Shown here piece by piece: positions 18,066 through 27,467 of a stretch of DNA of 64,000 bases. Every line of letters starts with the position of its first letter. The first letter of the stretch is position 1. The translations under genes were made by a program, and so were the position numbers. The notes beneath the pieces are model-generated. The model was not told the origin of the DNA. It did no database searches and saw nothing but the letters and a program-made list of their open reading frames with translations. This DNA is from an uncultured Clostridia bacterium (GTDB lineage: Bacteria > Bacillota > Clostridia > Lachnospirales > CAG-274): NCBI GenBank assembly GCA_944384195.1, contig CALWSK010000001.1, forward strand, positions 186,001 to 250,000, written 5' to 3'.

Positions 18066-18374
18066 ATGCAAGAAAATTTAGATAATATTTTAGATGATAT
18101 GGAAGATACTTATGAAACTGTATCTATGCTATTAGATGATGGAACTATTTTAGATTGTTTTGTTATAGATGGTGTGCTTGTAGATAATATTCAATATCTG
18201 CTAGTTGTTTCTTGTGATGACTTTGACAAAGAAGAACCAGAAGCTTTTATTTTAAAGCAAATAGAAGATGATGGAGAAGAGTCAGTATATATACCAGTAG
18301 AAGATGATAACGAATATAACAAAGTATTAATTCTTTTACAAGAAAACGAAACAGAATACGAACTAGAATTTTAA
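18066..18374 (+). CDS. DUF1292 domain protein
   Basis: A 102-residue acidic protein of the DUF1292 (YrzB-like) family. Typical features are the early LLDDGTILDCFVIDGV strand pair, the centre with YLLVVSCDD, and the C-terminal YIPVEDDNEYNKVLILLQENETEYE. Function is unknown; it is regularly encoded after ireB and ruvX in Firmicutes, as here, 2 bases after ruvX. No signal peptide or membrane segment is visible, so it is probably cytoplasmic. Confidence 0.88.
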   Translation: MQENLDNILDDMEDTYETVSMLLDDGTILDCFVIDGVLVDNIQYLLVVSCDDFDKEEPEAFILKQIEDDGEESVYIPVEDDNEYNKVLILLQENETEYELEF

Positions 18375-18444
18375 AAAAATATAACTCTTATGAGTTTATA
18401 TAGAACCTTACTTACAATAAATAAATTTAATTGGAGGTGTAGTT

Positions 18445-20118
18445 TTGGCTGGTAAATTTGCAAAATTAAAAGTTATACCTTTAGGAGGACTTCAAGAAAT
18501 AGGTAAAAATATCACAGCTTTTGAAATAAACGATGAAATTATCGTTGTAGATTGTGGTGTTGCTTTTCCTGAAGATGATATGCTAGGTATAGACCTTGTT
18601 ATTCCTGATTTTACCTACCTTACAAGAAACAGAGAAAAAGTTAAGGCTGTTGTTTTAACGCATGGACACGAGGATCATATAGGAGCTTTACCATACTTTT
18701 TAAAAGAATTAAACGTACCTATTTATGGTACTAAACTTACTATAGGTCTTATAGAAAACAAACTTAAAGAACATAATATTTTAAATAAAGTAAATCGTAT
18801 TTGTGTAAAATATGGTGAGTACGTAAAAATTGGAGCAAACTTTAAAGTAGAGTTTATAGCTACAACACATAGTATAGCAGACTCTTGTGCTCTTGCTATT
18901 ACTACTCCTGCTGGTGTTGTAATCCATTCTGGAGACTTTAAAATAGACTATACACCTATACAAGGACCTCCTATAGATTTACAAAGATTTGCTCAACTCG
19001 GTAAAAAAGGCGTTCTACTATTTATGTGTGAGAGTACAAATGTAGAGCTTAAAGGATTTACTATGAGCGAAAGAAGTGTTGGGGTTATATTTGATGAAAT
19101 ATTTGCAGAATCTCTAAACCAACGTATTATGGTAGCTACTTTCTCATCAAATATACACAGAATACAACAAGTTATAAATTGCGCTATAAAATATAAAAGA
19201 AAAGTAGCAGTTATAGGCCGAAGTATGAACAATGTTGTAAAAACTGCTTGTGAACTTGGATATTTAAATGTTCCTAAAAAAGTTTTTATAGACGTTAGCG
19301 AAATAAAAAATTATACTGATGATAAAATAGTTATAATTATGACTGGTAGTCAAGGTGAAACTATGTCTGCTTTATCTAGAATAGCCCAAAATGACCATAA
19401 ACAAGTGGAAATTAAACCTATGGATAAAGTAATAATTAGTGCTTCCCCTATTCCAGGAAATGAAAAAAATGTTTATCGTGTTATAAACTGTTTGCTTAAA
19501 AAAGGGGCAGAAGTTGTATATGAAGGACTAAAAGATGTTCATGTTTCTGGACACGCAAGACAAGAAGAAATTAAAGTACTTCACGCTCTTATAAAACCTA
19601 AATACTTTATGCCTATTCATGGGGAATATAAACACCTTAGAGCTCATGCAAATCTTGCTATGGAACTTGGTATGGATAAGAAAAACGTTTTTGTATTAGA
19701 ACGTGGAGAAGTACTTGAAGTTGGAAGAGACTTTGGACGTATATCTGGTTCTGTTCCATCTGGACAAGTGTTAGTAGATGGACTTGGTGTTGGTGATGTT
19801 GGAAATATTGTATTAAGAGATAGAAAACACCTTTCTCAAGATGGACTTATGATAGTTGTTGTATCTATGGACAAAGCAGAAGGTACTTTAATATCTGGTC
19901 CTGATATTATATCTCGCGGATTTGTATATGTAAGAGAATCTGAATATTTAATATCTGATGCAAAATCTGTTGTTAGAGAAGCTTTATTATCTTGTGAAGG
20001 AACACCTATTAGCGAATGGGCTTATATAAAAACTATGATAAAAGATACTCTTAAAGATTTCTTGTGGCAAAAGACAAAAAGAAGCCCTATGATATTACCT
20101 ATCATTATGGAAATATAG
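18445..20118 (+). CDS. rnj: Ribonuclease J
   Basis: A 557-residue beta-CASP metallo-beta-lactamase ribonuclease, with endo- and 5'-exonuclease activity in mRNA turnover and rRNA maturation. The zinc motif HGHEDHIGAL is near residues 73-82, with further ligands in THSIADS and SGDFKID. The beta-CASP part shows VATFSSNIHRIQQV and SGHARQEEIK, and the C-terminal PIHGEYKHL holds the last histidine. It starts at TTG (18445) with TTGGAGGTG 6 bases upstream; no ATG fits better. Only one RNase J gene is in the window, so J1 or J2 type cannot be assigned. The 70 bases before it contain no clear terminator. Confidence 0.94.
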   Translation: MAGKFAKLKVIPLGGLQEIGKNITAFEINDEIIVVDCGVAFPEDDMLGIDLVIPDFTYLTRNREKVKAVVLTHGHEDHIGALPYFLKELNVPIYGTKLTIGLIENKLKEHNILNKVNRICVKYGEYVKIGANFKVEFIATTHSIADSCALAITTPAGVVIHSGDFKIDYTPIQGPPIDLQRFAQLGKKGVLLFMCESTNVELKGFTMSERSVGVIFDEIFAESLNQRIMVATFSSNIHRIQQVINCAIKYKRKVAVIGRSMNNVVKTACELGYLNVPKKVFIDVSEIKNYTDDKIVIIMTGSQGETMSALSRIAQNDHKQVEIKPMDKVIISASPIPGNEKNVYRVINCLLKKGAEVVYEGLKDVHVSGHARQEEIKVLHALIKPKYFMPIHGEYKHLRAHANLAMELGMDKKNVFVLERGEVLEVGRDFGRISGSVPSGQVLVDGLGVGDVGNIVLRDRKHLSQDGLMIVVVSMDKAEGTLISGPDIISRGFVYVRESEYLISDAKSVVREALLSCEGTPISEWAYIKTMIKDTLKDFLWQKTKRSPMILPIIMEI

Positions 20119-20136
20119 ATAATTTTTAACAAATAT

Positions 20137-20165
20137 TTGCTTTTTTAAAATATATATGATATAAT
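20137..20165 (+). promoter_or_regulatory. Sigma-A promoter of tig
   Basis: TTGCTT (20137-20142) and TATAAT (20160-20165) are separated by 17 bases, 45 bases upstream of the trigger factor start codon. Confidence 0.55.
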
Positions 20166-20209
20166 CTATTAATGAAATTTTTACCAACGTTTAAGGAGGA
20201 TTTTAATAA

Positions 20210-21502
20210 ATGAAGAACGTAGAAAAAATAGATAATAATAAGTTTAAATTAACTTTCCCTGTTGATGCTAAAAGATTCAATGAGGGCTTAGACTATTCTT
20301 TCAACAAAAATCAAAAACATTTTAATATAAAAGGATTTAGAAAAGGTAAAGTACCTAGACACATAGTAGAAAAAACTTATGGCCCAGAAATCTTATTTGA
20401 TGATGCTTTTAACTTTGTTTTACAAGATGCTTATGCTCTTGCTGCTGATGAAAGCGGACTTGAAATAGTTTCTCGCCCAGAAATTGATGTTGTTAGTGCA
20501 TCTAAAGAAGATGGTGTTGTATTTACTGCTGTAGTTTATACTAAACCAGAAGTTAAAGTTTCTGATTATAAAGGCCTTGTTTGTGAAAAACCTAGCACTT
20601 CTGTTAACAAAGATGATGTAGAAGCTTTCCTTAACAGAGAAAGAGAAAAACACTCTAGAATAAATAAAGTTACTGATAGAGCTGTTAAAAATGGAGACTT
20701 AGTAAACATAGACTTTGAAGGATTTATAGATGGTGTTGCCTTTGAAGGTGGTAAAGGCGAAAACTATGATTTAGAAATCGGTTCTAAAACTTTTATCGAT
20801 AATTTTGAAGACCAAATTATTGGTAAAAATATTGGAGAAGAATTTGAAGTTAATGTTACATTCCCAGAAAACTATGGAAAAGAAGAACTTTCTTCTAAAC
20901 CTGCTATGTTTAAAGTTAAATTAAATGAAATAAAAGAAAAAATTCTCCCTGAATTAACTGATGAATTTGTTCAAGATACTACAGAATTTGAAACTTTAAA
21001 AGACTATAAAAAAGATATCAAATCTAAACTTACTGCTGCTAAAAAGAGCGAAGCAGACAAAAAAATGAAAGAAGAACTTTTAGAAGCTTTAATTGAAAAA
21101 ATGGAAGCAGATATTCCAGAAGCTATGATAGAACTTGAAATAGATAACAAAATTAATGAATTTAGAAACGGTATAGCTGCTCAAGGTTTATCTTTACAAG
21201 CTTATCTTAACTATATGGGACAAAGTATAGAAAATATGAGAGAAGCTTATCGTATAATAAGCGAAAAACAAGTTAAAGGCAGACTTGCTCTTGAAGCTGT
21301 TGCAGAAGCAGAAAAAATTAAAGTATCTGAAAAAGAAATAGATGCAGAGCTTAACCGCATTGCAGAAACTTATCATATAGATAGAGAAAAACTTGACAGC
21401 ATTTTTGATGAAAAAGAAAAACAAAACATAATCAAAGATTTAAAAACTCAAAAAGCTTTAGATTTCTTAGTTAAACATTCTGTTCAACCTAGTGCAGAAT
21501 AA
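20210..21502 (+). CDS. tig: Trigger factor (ribosome-associated chaperone and peptidyl-prolyl isomerase)
   Basis: A 430-residue chaperone that binds at the ribosome exit tunnel. The N-terminal ribosome-binding domain carries the signature GFRKGKVPRHIVEKTYG near residues 44-60. The FKBP-like isomerase domain (about 150-245) shows GDLVNIDFEGFIDGVAFEGG. The C-terminal helical arms form the substrate cradle. Length is typical. It precedes clpP and clpX, the conserved protein-quality-control order, but a terminator after tig and a promoter before clpP suggest separate transcription. Start is the ATG after AAGGAGG at 20192-20198. Confidence 0.95.
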   Translation: MKNVEKIDNNKFKLTFPVDAKRFNEGLDYSFNKNQKHFNIKGFRKGKVPRHIVEKTYGPEILFDDAFNFVLQDAYALAADESGLEIVSRPEIDVVSASKEDGVVFTAVVYTKPEVKVSDYKGLVCEKPSTSVNKDDVEAFLNREREKHSRINKVTDRAVKNGDLVNIDFEGFIDGVAFEGGKGENYDLEIGSKTFIDNFEDQIIGKNIGEEFEVNVTFPENYGKEELSSKPAMFKVKLNEIKEKILPELTDEFVQDTTEFETLKDYKKDIKSKLTAAKKSEADKKMKEELLEALIEKMEADIPEAMIELEIDNKINEFRNGIAAQGLSLQAYLNYMGQSIENMREAYRIISEKQVKGRLALEAVAEAEKIKVSEKEIDAELNRIAETYHIDREKLDSIFDEKEKQNIIKDLKTQKALDFLVKHSVQPSAE

Positions 21503-21521
21503 TATTAAAACATACTAAAAT

Positions 21522-21549
21522 AAAAGAGGATTTCCCTCTTTTATTTTTT
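21522..21549 (+). terminator. Terminator of tig
   Basis: The stem AAAAGAGG/CCTCTTTT with a five-base loop is followed by a T-rich tract. Confidence 0.8.
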
Positions 21550-21606
21550 AACACTTTACTATATCCTACTAATTATATAAGATACATAAATTCTTTATTT
21601 TTACTA

Positions 21607-21636
21607 TTGAATATACTTACAAATATTGGATATAAT
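21607..21636 (+). promoter_or_regulatory. Candidate promoter of clpP
   Basis: TTGAAT (21607-21612) and TATAAT (21631-21636) are 18 bases apart, 31 bases before the clpP ATG. I see no CtsR-type heptad repeat here. Confidence 0.45.
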
Positions 21637-21667
21637 AGTTATATATGATAATTAAGGAGTGATATTT

Positions 21668-22255
21668 ATGGCTTTAGTGCCTGTTGTTGTAGATCAAACT
21701 AGTTCTGGAGAACGTTCTTACGATATATATTCAAGACTTTTAAAAGACAGAATTATCTTTTTAGGAGAAGAAGTAAATGATACTACTGCTAGTCTAGTTG
21801 TAGCTCAGCTTCTCTTTTTAGCAGCAGAAGATCCTGATAAAGATATTAGTCTTTATATAAATAGCCCTGGAGGCTCTGTTACTGCTGGTCTTGCAATATA
21901 TGATACAATGCAATATATAAAACCTGATGTTTCTACTATATGTATAGGTCTTGCTGCTAGTATGGGAGCTTTCTTATTAGCTGGCGGTGCTAAGGGCAAA
22001 AGATATGCTCTTCCTAACTCTGAAATAATGATACATCAGCCTCTTGGTGGTGCTCGTGGACAAGCAACAGATATGCAAATTCAAGTAGAACAAATATTAA
22101 AAATCAAAGAAAAACTAAATCAAATGCTCTCTGAAAATACTGGAAAACCTATAGATATTATTAAAAACGACACTGAAAGGGATAACTATATGTCTGCTAC
22201 TGAAGCCAAAGAATATGGACTTATAGACGAGGTTATAACAAAACCACAAAAATAA
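21668..22255 (+). CDS. clpP: ATP-dependent Clp protease proteolytic subunit
   Basis: A 195-residue serine protease that assembles into the double-ring ClpP tetradecamer. The catalytic serine lies in the [11 protein letters not shown] motif (near residue 98), the histidine in [10 protein letters not shown] (near 123), and the aspartate in [11 protein letters not shown] (near 172). I choose ATG 21668, placed 7 bases after AAGGAGTG, over an in-frame GTG at 21659 that lies inside the ribosome binding site. It precedes clpX by 11 bases, and ClpX is its unfoldase partner. Confidence 0.96.
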   Translation: MALVPVVVDQTSSGERSYDIYSRLLKDRIIFLGEEVNDTTASLVVAQLLFLAAEDPDKDISLYINSPGGSVTAGLAIYDTMQYIKPDVSTICIGLAASMGAFLLAGGAKGKRYALPNSEIMIHQPLGGARGQATDMQIQVEQILKIKEKLNQMLSENTGKPIDIIKNDTERDNYMSATEAKEYGLIDEVITKPQK

Positions 22256-22266
22256 GAGGTGATTAT

Positions 22267-23523
22267 ATGGGGTCTAAAAATGATGATAATAAAATAACTT
22301 GTTCATTTTGTGGTAAAACTCAAAATGAAGTAAAAAAGCTTCTTGCTGGTCCAAAAAATATATATATTTGTGATGAGTGTGTTGAGCTTTGTTGCCAAAT
22401 AATGTATGATGAATTTGATGAAGAACTAGGTTCTGAAATAAATAGCGAAGATAAAAAAAGTTTTAGATTACCTAAACCAAAGGAACTAAAAAACTTTTTA
22501 GATGAATATATAATAGGACAAGATGATGCAAAAAAAGCTCTTTGCGTAGCAGTTTATAATCATTATAAAAGAATAAATCTTAATGAAGAAAATAAAAACG
22601 TTGAGCTACAAAAAAGTAATATCTTGCTCATAGGACCTACTGGTACTGGTAAAACTCTTTTAGCTCAAACTTTAGCCAAAGTTATAGATGTACCTTTTGC
22701 TATTGCCGATGCCACTACTCTTACAGAGGCCGGTTATGTTGGTGAAGATGTTGAAAATATATTACTTAAGATAATTCAAGCAGCAAATTTTGATATAAAA
22801 AGAGCAGAGCGAGGAATTATATATATAGATGAAATAGATAAAATAGCTAAAAAATCTGAAAACCCATCTATTACTAGAGATGTAAGTGGTGAAGGTGTTC
22901 AACAAGCTTTACTAAAAATCTTAGAAGGAACAGAAGCTTCCGTTCCTCCTCAAGGTGGTAGAAAACACCCTCAACAAGAATTTATTAAATTAGATACATC
23001 AAATATTTTATTTATATGTGGTGGAGCTTTTAGTGGACTAGAAAAAGTTATTCAAAAAAGAACTAAAAATAAAGTTATAGGGTTTGGTGCAGAAGTTCAA
23101 TCTAAAGAAGAGCTTTTATCTGGAGAACTTCTTAAAAAAGTTGTTCCTCAAGATTTGCATAAATTTGGATTAATACCAGAGCTTATAGGACGTATGCCAG
23201 TTGTAGTTACTTTAAATAATCTTGATGAAGATGCATTAGTTTCTATACTAACAGAGCCTAAAAATGCTCTTGTAAAACAATATCAATATCTATTTGAAAT
23301 AGATAATGTTACGCTAGAATTTGAAGAAAAAGCTATAAAAGCAATAGCTAAAAAAGCTCTAGAACAAGAAACCGGAGCTCGTGGACTTCGTGCTATAGTA
23401 GAAAGTTTTATGACAGATATTATGTATGATATTCCATCAAATGAAGAAATAGAAAAATGTATTATAACAGAAAAAGTAGTAAATAAAGAAGAAGAGCCTA
23501 CTTATATATATAAAAATAAATAA
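22267..23523 (+). CDS. clpX: ATP-dependent Clp protease ATP-binding subunit ClpX
   Basis: A 418-residue AAA+ unfoldase that feeds substrates to ClpP. The N-terminal zinc-binding domain has two cysteine pairs, CSFCGKTQ and CDECVELC, near residues 12-40. Walker A is [12 protein letters not shown] (about 118-129), Walker B is [10 protein letters not shown], and the [19 protein letters not shown] segment and GRMPV-containing sensor region follow. The IGF-type loop that docks ClpP is visible as NKVIGFGAE. The stop codon lies at the base of a bidirectional terminator shared with nth. Confidence 0.96.
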   Translation: MGSKNDDNKITCSFCGKTQNEVKKLLAGPKNIYICDECVELCCQIMYDEFDEELGSEINSEDKKSFRLPKPKELKNFLDEYIIGQDDAKKALCVAVYNHYKRINLNEENKNVELQKSNILLIGPTGTGKTLLAQTLAKVIDVPFAIADATTLTEAGYVGEDVENILLKIIQAANFDIKRAERGIIYIDEIDKIAKKSENPSITRDVSGEGVQQALLKILEGTEASVPPQGGRKHPQQEFIKLDTSNILFICGGAFSGLEKVIQKRTKNKVIGFGAEVQSKEELLSGELLKKVVPQDLHKFGLIPELIGRMPVVVTLNNLDEDALVSILTEPKNALVKQYQYLFEIDNVTLEFEEKAIKAIAKKALEQETGARGLRAIVESFMTDIMYDIPSNEEIEKCIITEKVVNKEEEPTYIYKNK

Positions 23524-23553
23524 AAATAGCCTAGGATTTATCTAGGCTATTTT
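23523..23553. terminator. Bidirectional terminator between clpX and nth
   Basis: The stem AAAATAGCCTAG/CTAGGCTATTTT with a seven-base loop has A/T tracts on both sides, so it works in both directions. The clpX stop is at its left edge and the nth stop (23531-23533) is inside its left arm. Confidence 0.85.
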
Positions 23554-24178
23554 TATATTCTTTGCAACATTCTTTCATAAAACATATATCACAATTTGGA
23601 TTTCTTGCCTTACATATTGCTCTTCCGTGTGCTATAACCTGTGTGTTATATCTTATCCAATGTTCTTTTGGCAATATTTCCATAAGTTCAAATTCTATTT
23701 TAACTGGATCATCATTTTTTACAAGCCCAAGTTTTTTAGATATCCTTTTAACATGTGTATCTACAACTACACTAGGTAAATTGAATATATGGCTTCTAAC
23801 AACATTAGCTGTTTTTCTCCCAACGCCCGCAAGACTTGTTAAATCATCTATATCACTGGGTAAAACATAATTATAATGTTCTATTAGTCTTTTAGTAGCC
23901 AAAATAATATTCTTTGCCTTATTATGATAAAATCCAGTAGATTTAATATCTTGTTCTAATTCTTCTAAATTAGCATTTGCAAAATCATCAAGATTTTGAT
24001 ATTTTTTAAATAAATTTTCAGTAACCATATTTACTCTATCATCTGTACACTGTGCACTAAGCATAGTTGCTATTAAAAGCTCATATGGTTTTGTGTAATT
24101 TAGATAACATTTATCTTCTGTTTTATAGTGTTCATCTAAAAGTCTTGTAACTTCTTTTACTCTATCTGCAAGTTTCAT
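23531..24178 (-). CDS. nth: Endonuclease III
   Basis: A 215-residue DNA glycosylase/AP lyase that removes oxidised pyrimidines in base excision repair. The helix-hairpin-helix motif LAGVGRKTANVV (near residues 115-126) contains the catalytic Lys, and VVDTHVKR carries the catalytic Asp. The C-terminal 4Fe-4S cluster is given by Cys-x6-Cys-x2-Cys-x5-Cys in CKARNPNCDICFMKECC. Start overlaps the end of the radical SAM gene by 17 bases, so both are probably on one transcript. Confidence 0.94.
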   Translation of the reverse strand: MKLADRVKEVTRLLDEHYKTEDKCYLNYTKPYELLIATMLSAQCTDDRVNMVTENLFKKYQNLDDFANANLEELEQDIKSTGFYHNKAKNIILATKRLIEHYNYVLPSDIDDLTSLAGVGRKTANVVRSHIFNLPSVVVDTHVKRISKKLGLVKNDDPVKIEFELMEILPKEHWIRYNTQVIAHGRAICKARNPNCDICFMKECCKEYKNSLDKS

Positions 24179-25928
24179 CTATATCAGCTCTTTCTATTTC
24201 ATAAGTTTTTGCCTTACTTGTTAATATATCTTTTTTATAATAATCAAAAAGTACATAAGTTCTCTCTGTTACTACTTCTTTAAAATCTTTTCTTGCCATC
24301 TCAAATATATTTATATTAAATATATCAAATTTACATAACTTTCTAGATATTTGCTTTTTATCTTCATTTATAAGACTTGGAATATATTTTTCTATATTTT
24401 CTTTTTTATTATAAAAATCTTTTTCTATATATTTAAGATTTTCTTCTTCTTTATAATCTATCCATAAAGGTAAAGTTTTTATATTATCATTTAATAACAT
24501 ATCAAATCTTATAAGCTCTTTTAAAATATCTATATCTATACCTGTAGTTGATAATAAAAATTGGTATATAATTTCATATATTCTTACTTTTTTATGACTT
24601 ACCTTAAAATAACCATTTTCTTCCCAATAGCTAGAAAATTTTTCAAAAAAATCAAATGGAGTTTCAAAATATTTTAAAGCATATCTTATAGTGTTTACTG
24701 ATATATTAGAATTATAATAAGTTTCTAAAATTTCCTCAACATTTTTTATAATATGCATAGTTTTATAATCTATAAGTCCTGTATAAATAACCTCATATGG
24801 AGCTTTGTCTTTAAAAACTATACCATATTTATTAGCGTTTTCTCTAAGTCCAGAACCTTTTAAAAGCTTTAAAAATCCTAGTTGTAGTTTTTCTGGATAA
24901 AGAGAAAATACATCATTAAAAGACTTTTTAAATATATCATAATCTTCATATGGAAGTCCGGCTATTAAATCTAAATGTTGATGAACATTTTTTAAAGAAT
25001 TTACCTTTCTTACATTTTCAAATAACTTTTCAAGATTAGTTTTTCTTTTTACTTCATTTAAAGTTTGATTATTAGTAGACTGTACACCTATTTCAAATTG
25101 AAATAACCCTACCCTAGCTTTACTTAAAAGCTCTATCATATCATCATCTAAAAGCTCTGCCGATATCTCAAAATGAAAATTACTTATATTATTATCATTT
25201 TCTATAAGATATTTCCAAATAAACATAGCAAATTTTTTATTACAGTTAAAAGTCCTATCTACAAATTTTACTTGCTTAGCATTTGATTTTAAAAAGAAAT
25301 CTAAGTCAGACTTTACTCTATCTTCGTTCAAAAATCTTAGCTTTTTTTCAAGCGAAGAAAGACAATATTGACAACTATAAGGACAGCCTCTAGAAGCTTC
25401 ATAATATATAATATCTAAACCTTCTATACTATTATATGCAAAAGGTATATCATTTAAATCTAAAAGTTCTCTAGATTTATTGACTATAATATCATCTTTA
25501 AGCCTAAATACTATTCCATCTACTTCTCTTAACTTGTTGCTTATACCATTTTTTTCTAAATTATCTACAAGCTCTTTTACAGTTTTTTCTCCTTCTCCTA
25601 TACATATAATATCTACTCCTAAATCAAATAGATATTCATATTCAAAGCTCACTTCAGGACCTCCAAGGAAAATAATAGTATTAGGCAAAATCTTTTTTAC
25701 ACTAGCTATAATATCTATTATTTGATTTATATTCCATATATAACAAGAAAAACCTAAAATATCTGGTTTTTCTTTATAAATTTCATATAATATGTCATCT
25801 TCCTTATTATTTATAGTAAATTCTTTAGTTTTAATCTCCGTACCATTTGCACCACAATACGCCTTTATACTACTAATTGCTAAAGAATTATAAATATATT
25901 TAGCATTCATAGCAACTAATAATGTCAT
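24162..25928 (-). CDS. B12-binding-domain radical SAM protein (DUF4080-type)
   Basis: A 588-residue protein with an N-terminal cobalamin-binding fold (residues 1-130; GFSCYIWNINQI, FLGGPEVSFEYE and VDIICIGEGEKTV), then a radical SAM domain with CPYSCQYC near residue 186. The C-terminal third matches DUF4080, a tail of unknown function in this subfamily. The usual DxHxxG B12 motif is not evident, so cobalamin binding is uncertain. Possible reactions are methylation or ring modification, and the substrate is not known. It starts 1 base into the deacetylase stop (TAATG) and overlaps nth by 17 bases. Confidence 0.85.
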   Translation of the reverse strand: MTLLVAMNAKYIYNSLAISSIKAYCGANGTEIKTKEFTINNKEDDILYEIYKEKPDILGFSCYIWNINQIIDIIASVKKILPNTIIFLGGPEVSFEYEYLFDLGVDIICIGEGEKTVKELVDNLEKNGISNKLREVDGIVFRLKDDIIVNKSRELLDLNDIPFAYNSIEGLDIIYYEASRGCPYSCQYCLSSLEKKLRFLNEDRVKSDLDFFLKSNAKQVKFVDRTFNCNKKFAMFIWKYLIENDNNISNFHFEISAELLDDDMIELLSKARVGLFQFEIGVQSTNNQTLNEVKRKTNLEKLFENVRKVNSLKNVHQHLDLIAGLPYEDYDIFKKSFNDVFSLYPEKLQLGFLKLLKGSGLRENANKYGIVFKDKAPYEVIYTGLIDYKTMHIIKNVEEILETYYNSNISVNTIRYALKYFETPFDFFEKFSSYWEENGYFKVSHKKVRIYEIIYQFLLSTTGIDIDILKELIRFDMLLNDNIKTLPLWIDYKEEENLKYIEKDFYNKKENIEKYIPSLINEDKKQISRKLCKFDIFNINIFEMARKDFKEVVTERTYVLFDYYKKDILTSKAKTYEIERADIDETCR

Positions 25929-27391
25929 TATGATTTCCTCCCATTAAAGTATTTAACACCTGGTTTCATTTCAATTCCTTTATACTTCAAAAGCTCCTCT
26001 ACTGTTACAAATTGAAAACCTTGTTTTACTAAAGCTGGTATTATTATTTCACAAGCCGCAGCAGTACTATCATATAAATCGTGCATAAGAATTATATCTC
26101 CATCTTTTACTTTACCAATAACTTCTTTTTCTATGGCCTTAGCATTTCTTGTTTTCCAGTCTCTAGTGTCTATATTCCACATAATAAAAGGATATGGAGC
26201 AGCAGTTTTAACAGTATTATTTATAGCACCATAAGGAGCTCTAACAACAGTAGGTTGTTTACCTATTATTTCTTTTATCTTTTTATTTACAAGCCATAAT
26301 TCAGAATTTATTTCTTTTGGGCTAAGTTTAGTTAAATCTTTATGATTTGCAGTATGATTTCCTATCTGACAACCCATATTATTCATACGTTTTATTATTT
26401 CTTTATCAACTTCTAATCTTCTTCCTACTACAAAAAAAGTTGCTACAGAATTATTTTTTTGCAGGATATCTAATATCTTTGAAGTATTTTTACCATTTGG
26501 ACCATCATCAAAAGTAAGTGCTATCATAGGTTTATTTTTGTCAATTTTTCGAGAAGATATTGTTGTAGTTTGTGTTGTTTGTTTTTGTGTAGTTGTTATT
26601 GTAGTTGTTTCTGATGAAGTAGCTTGCGTTGTAGCCTCTGTTGTTATACTAGTTTCCGTTGTTATATTATATTCTAAATATTCTTTTTTAAGATAAGGTC
26701 TAAATAAACTTTTATCTACATTTATATATATTTCATTTTGTTTTTTATAATCATATATATATACTTGCATATTATTATCTTTAAAGAAAACTTTAGAATA
26801 ATTTTCTTCAGTAGACTTTATATCATTATAATTTTCTGATTCTTTAGTTATAACTAATCCATATGTATTTAAAAAATATTTTTTAGCCTCTTGATAAAAC
26901 AAATCTCTATAATTTTTATTAAAAAAATCTTGTGGCAACATTTGATTATAATCTTTTGTATCTATTATTAATGTTTTAGTATATTTTATAGGATTTGGAT
27001 ATTCTTTACAATTTTTTTCTATATCAAATTTTAAAAATATTATTTGATTTAAACTTCCAATTTCTGTAGATAAATTAAATACAAATTTTTGATTATTAAT
27101 ATCTACTCCATCAAAACTATTTCTAAAATCTAAAGCTAGATTTTTAATATAATTTTCTACTATTTTATTAAGATTTTGATTTGAAAAAATAGGATAGCTT
27201 ATATTATAAACTAAATTTTTTTCATATTTTTCAATTTTTTTAATACTATATTCTTGTTGTGTTATAGTATTGAAATTTATATTCTTATCACTTCCTTTAT
27301 TGGTTACTCCCCCTATGGAAGTAACCTGGAAAGCAATAGTAAAAATTAAAACTATAGTAATGAATAAAAATAAATATCTTTTCTTTTTCAT
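25928..27391 (-). CDS. Polysaccharide deacetylase with N-terminal DUF4163/DUF3298-like domain
   Basis: A 487-residue exported protein. Residues 1-27 form a signal or anchor helix. Residues about 50-235 resemble the DUF4163/DUF3298 module found in PdaC-type deacetylases. A Thr/Ser-rich linker (about 240-285) leads to the NodB domain, which starts IALTFDDGPNG (about 292). NodB motifs are TFDDG, NHTANH (metal-binding His pair), RAPYG and IDTRDW, and IILMHD near the end carries the catalytic His. It probably removes acetyl groups from peptidoglycan or another cell-wall glycan. No terminator separates it from the PEGA gene 76 bases upstream. Confidence 0.88.
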   Translation of the reverse strand: MKKKRYLFLFITIVLIFTIAFQVTSIGGVTNKGSDKNINFNTITQQEYSIKKIEKYEKNLVYNISYPIFSNQNLNKIVENYIKNLALDFRNSFDGVDINNQKFVFNLSTEIGSLNQIIFLKFDIEKNCKEYPNPIKYTKTLIIDTKDYNQMLPQDFFNKNYRDLFYQEAKKYFLNTYGLVITKESENYNDIKSTEENYSKVFFKDNNMQVYIYDYKKQNEIYINVDKSLFRPYLKKEYLEYNITTETSITTEATTQATSSETTTITTTQKQTTQTTTISSRKIDKNKPMIALTFDDGPNGKNTSKILDILQKNNSVATFFVVGRRLEVDKEIIKRMNNMGCQIGNHTANHKDLTKLSPKEINSELWLVNKKIKEIIGKQPTVVRAPYGAINNTVKTAAPYPFIMWNIDTRDWKTRNAKAIEKEVIGKVKDGDIILMHDLYDSTAAACEIIIPALVKQGFQFVTVEELLKYKGIEMKPGVKYFNGRKS

Positions 27392-27467
27392 AATAACACC
27401 TCAAAATCTCTAAATATATATCTTATATTCATTATACTACACTATTAAATATTTTTCTACAAAAAAT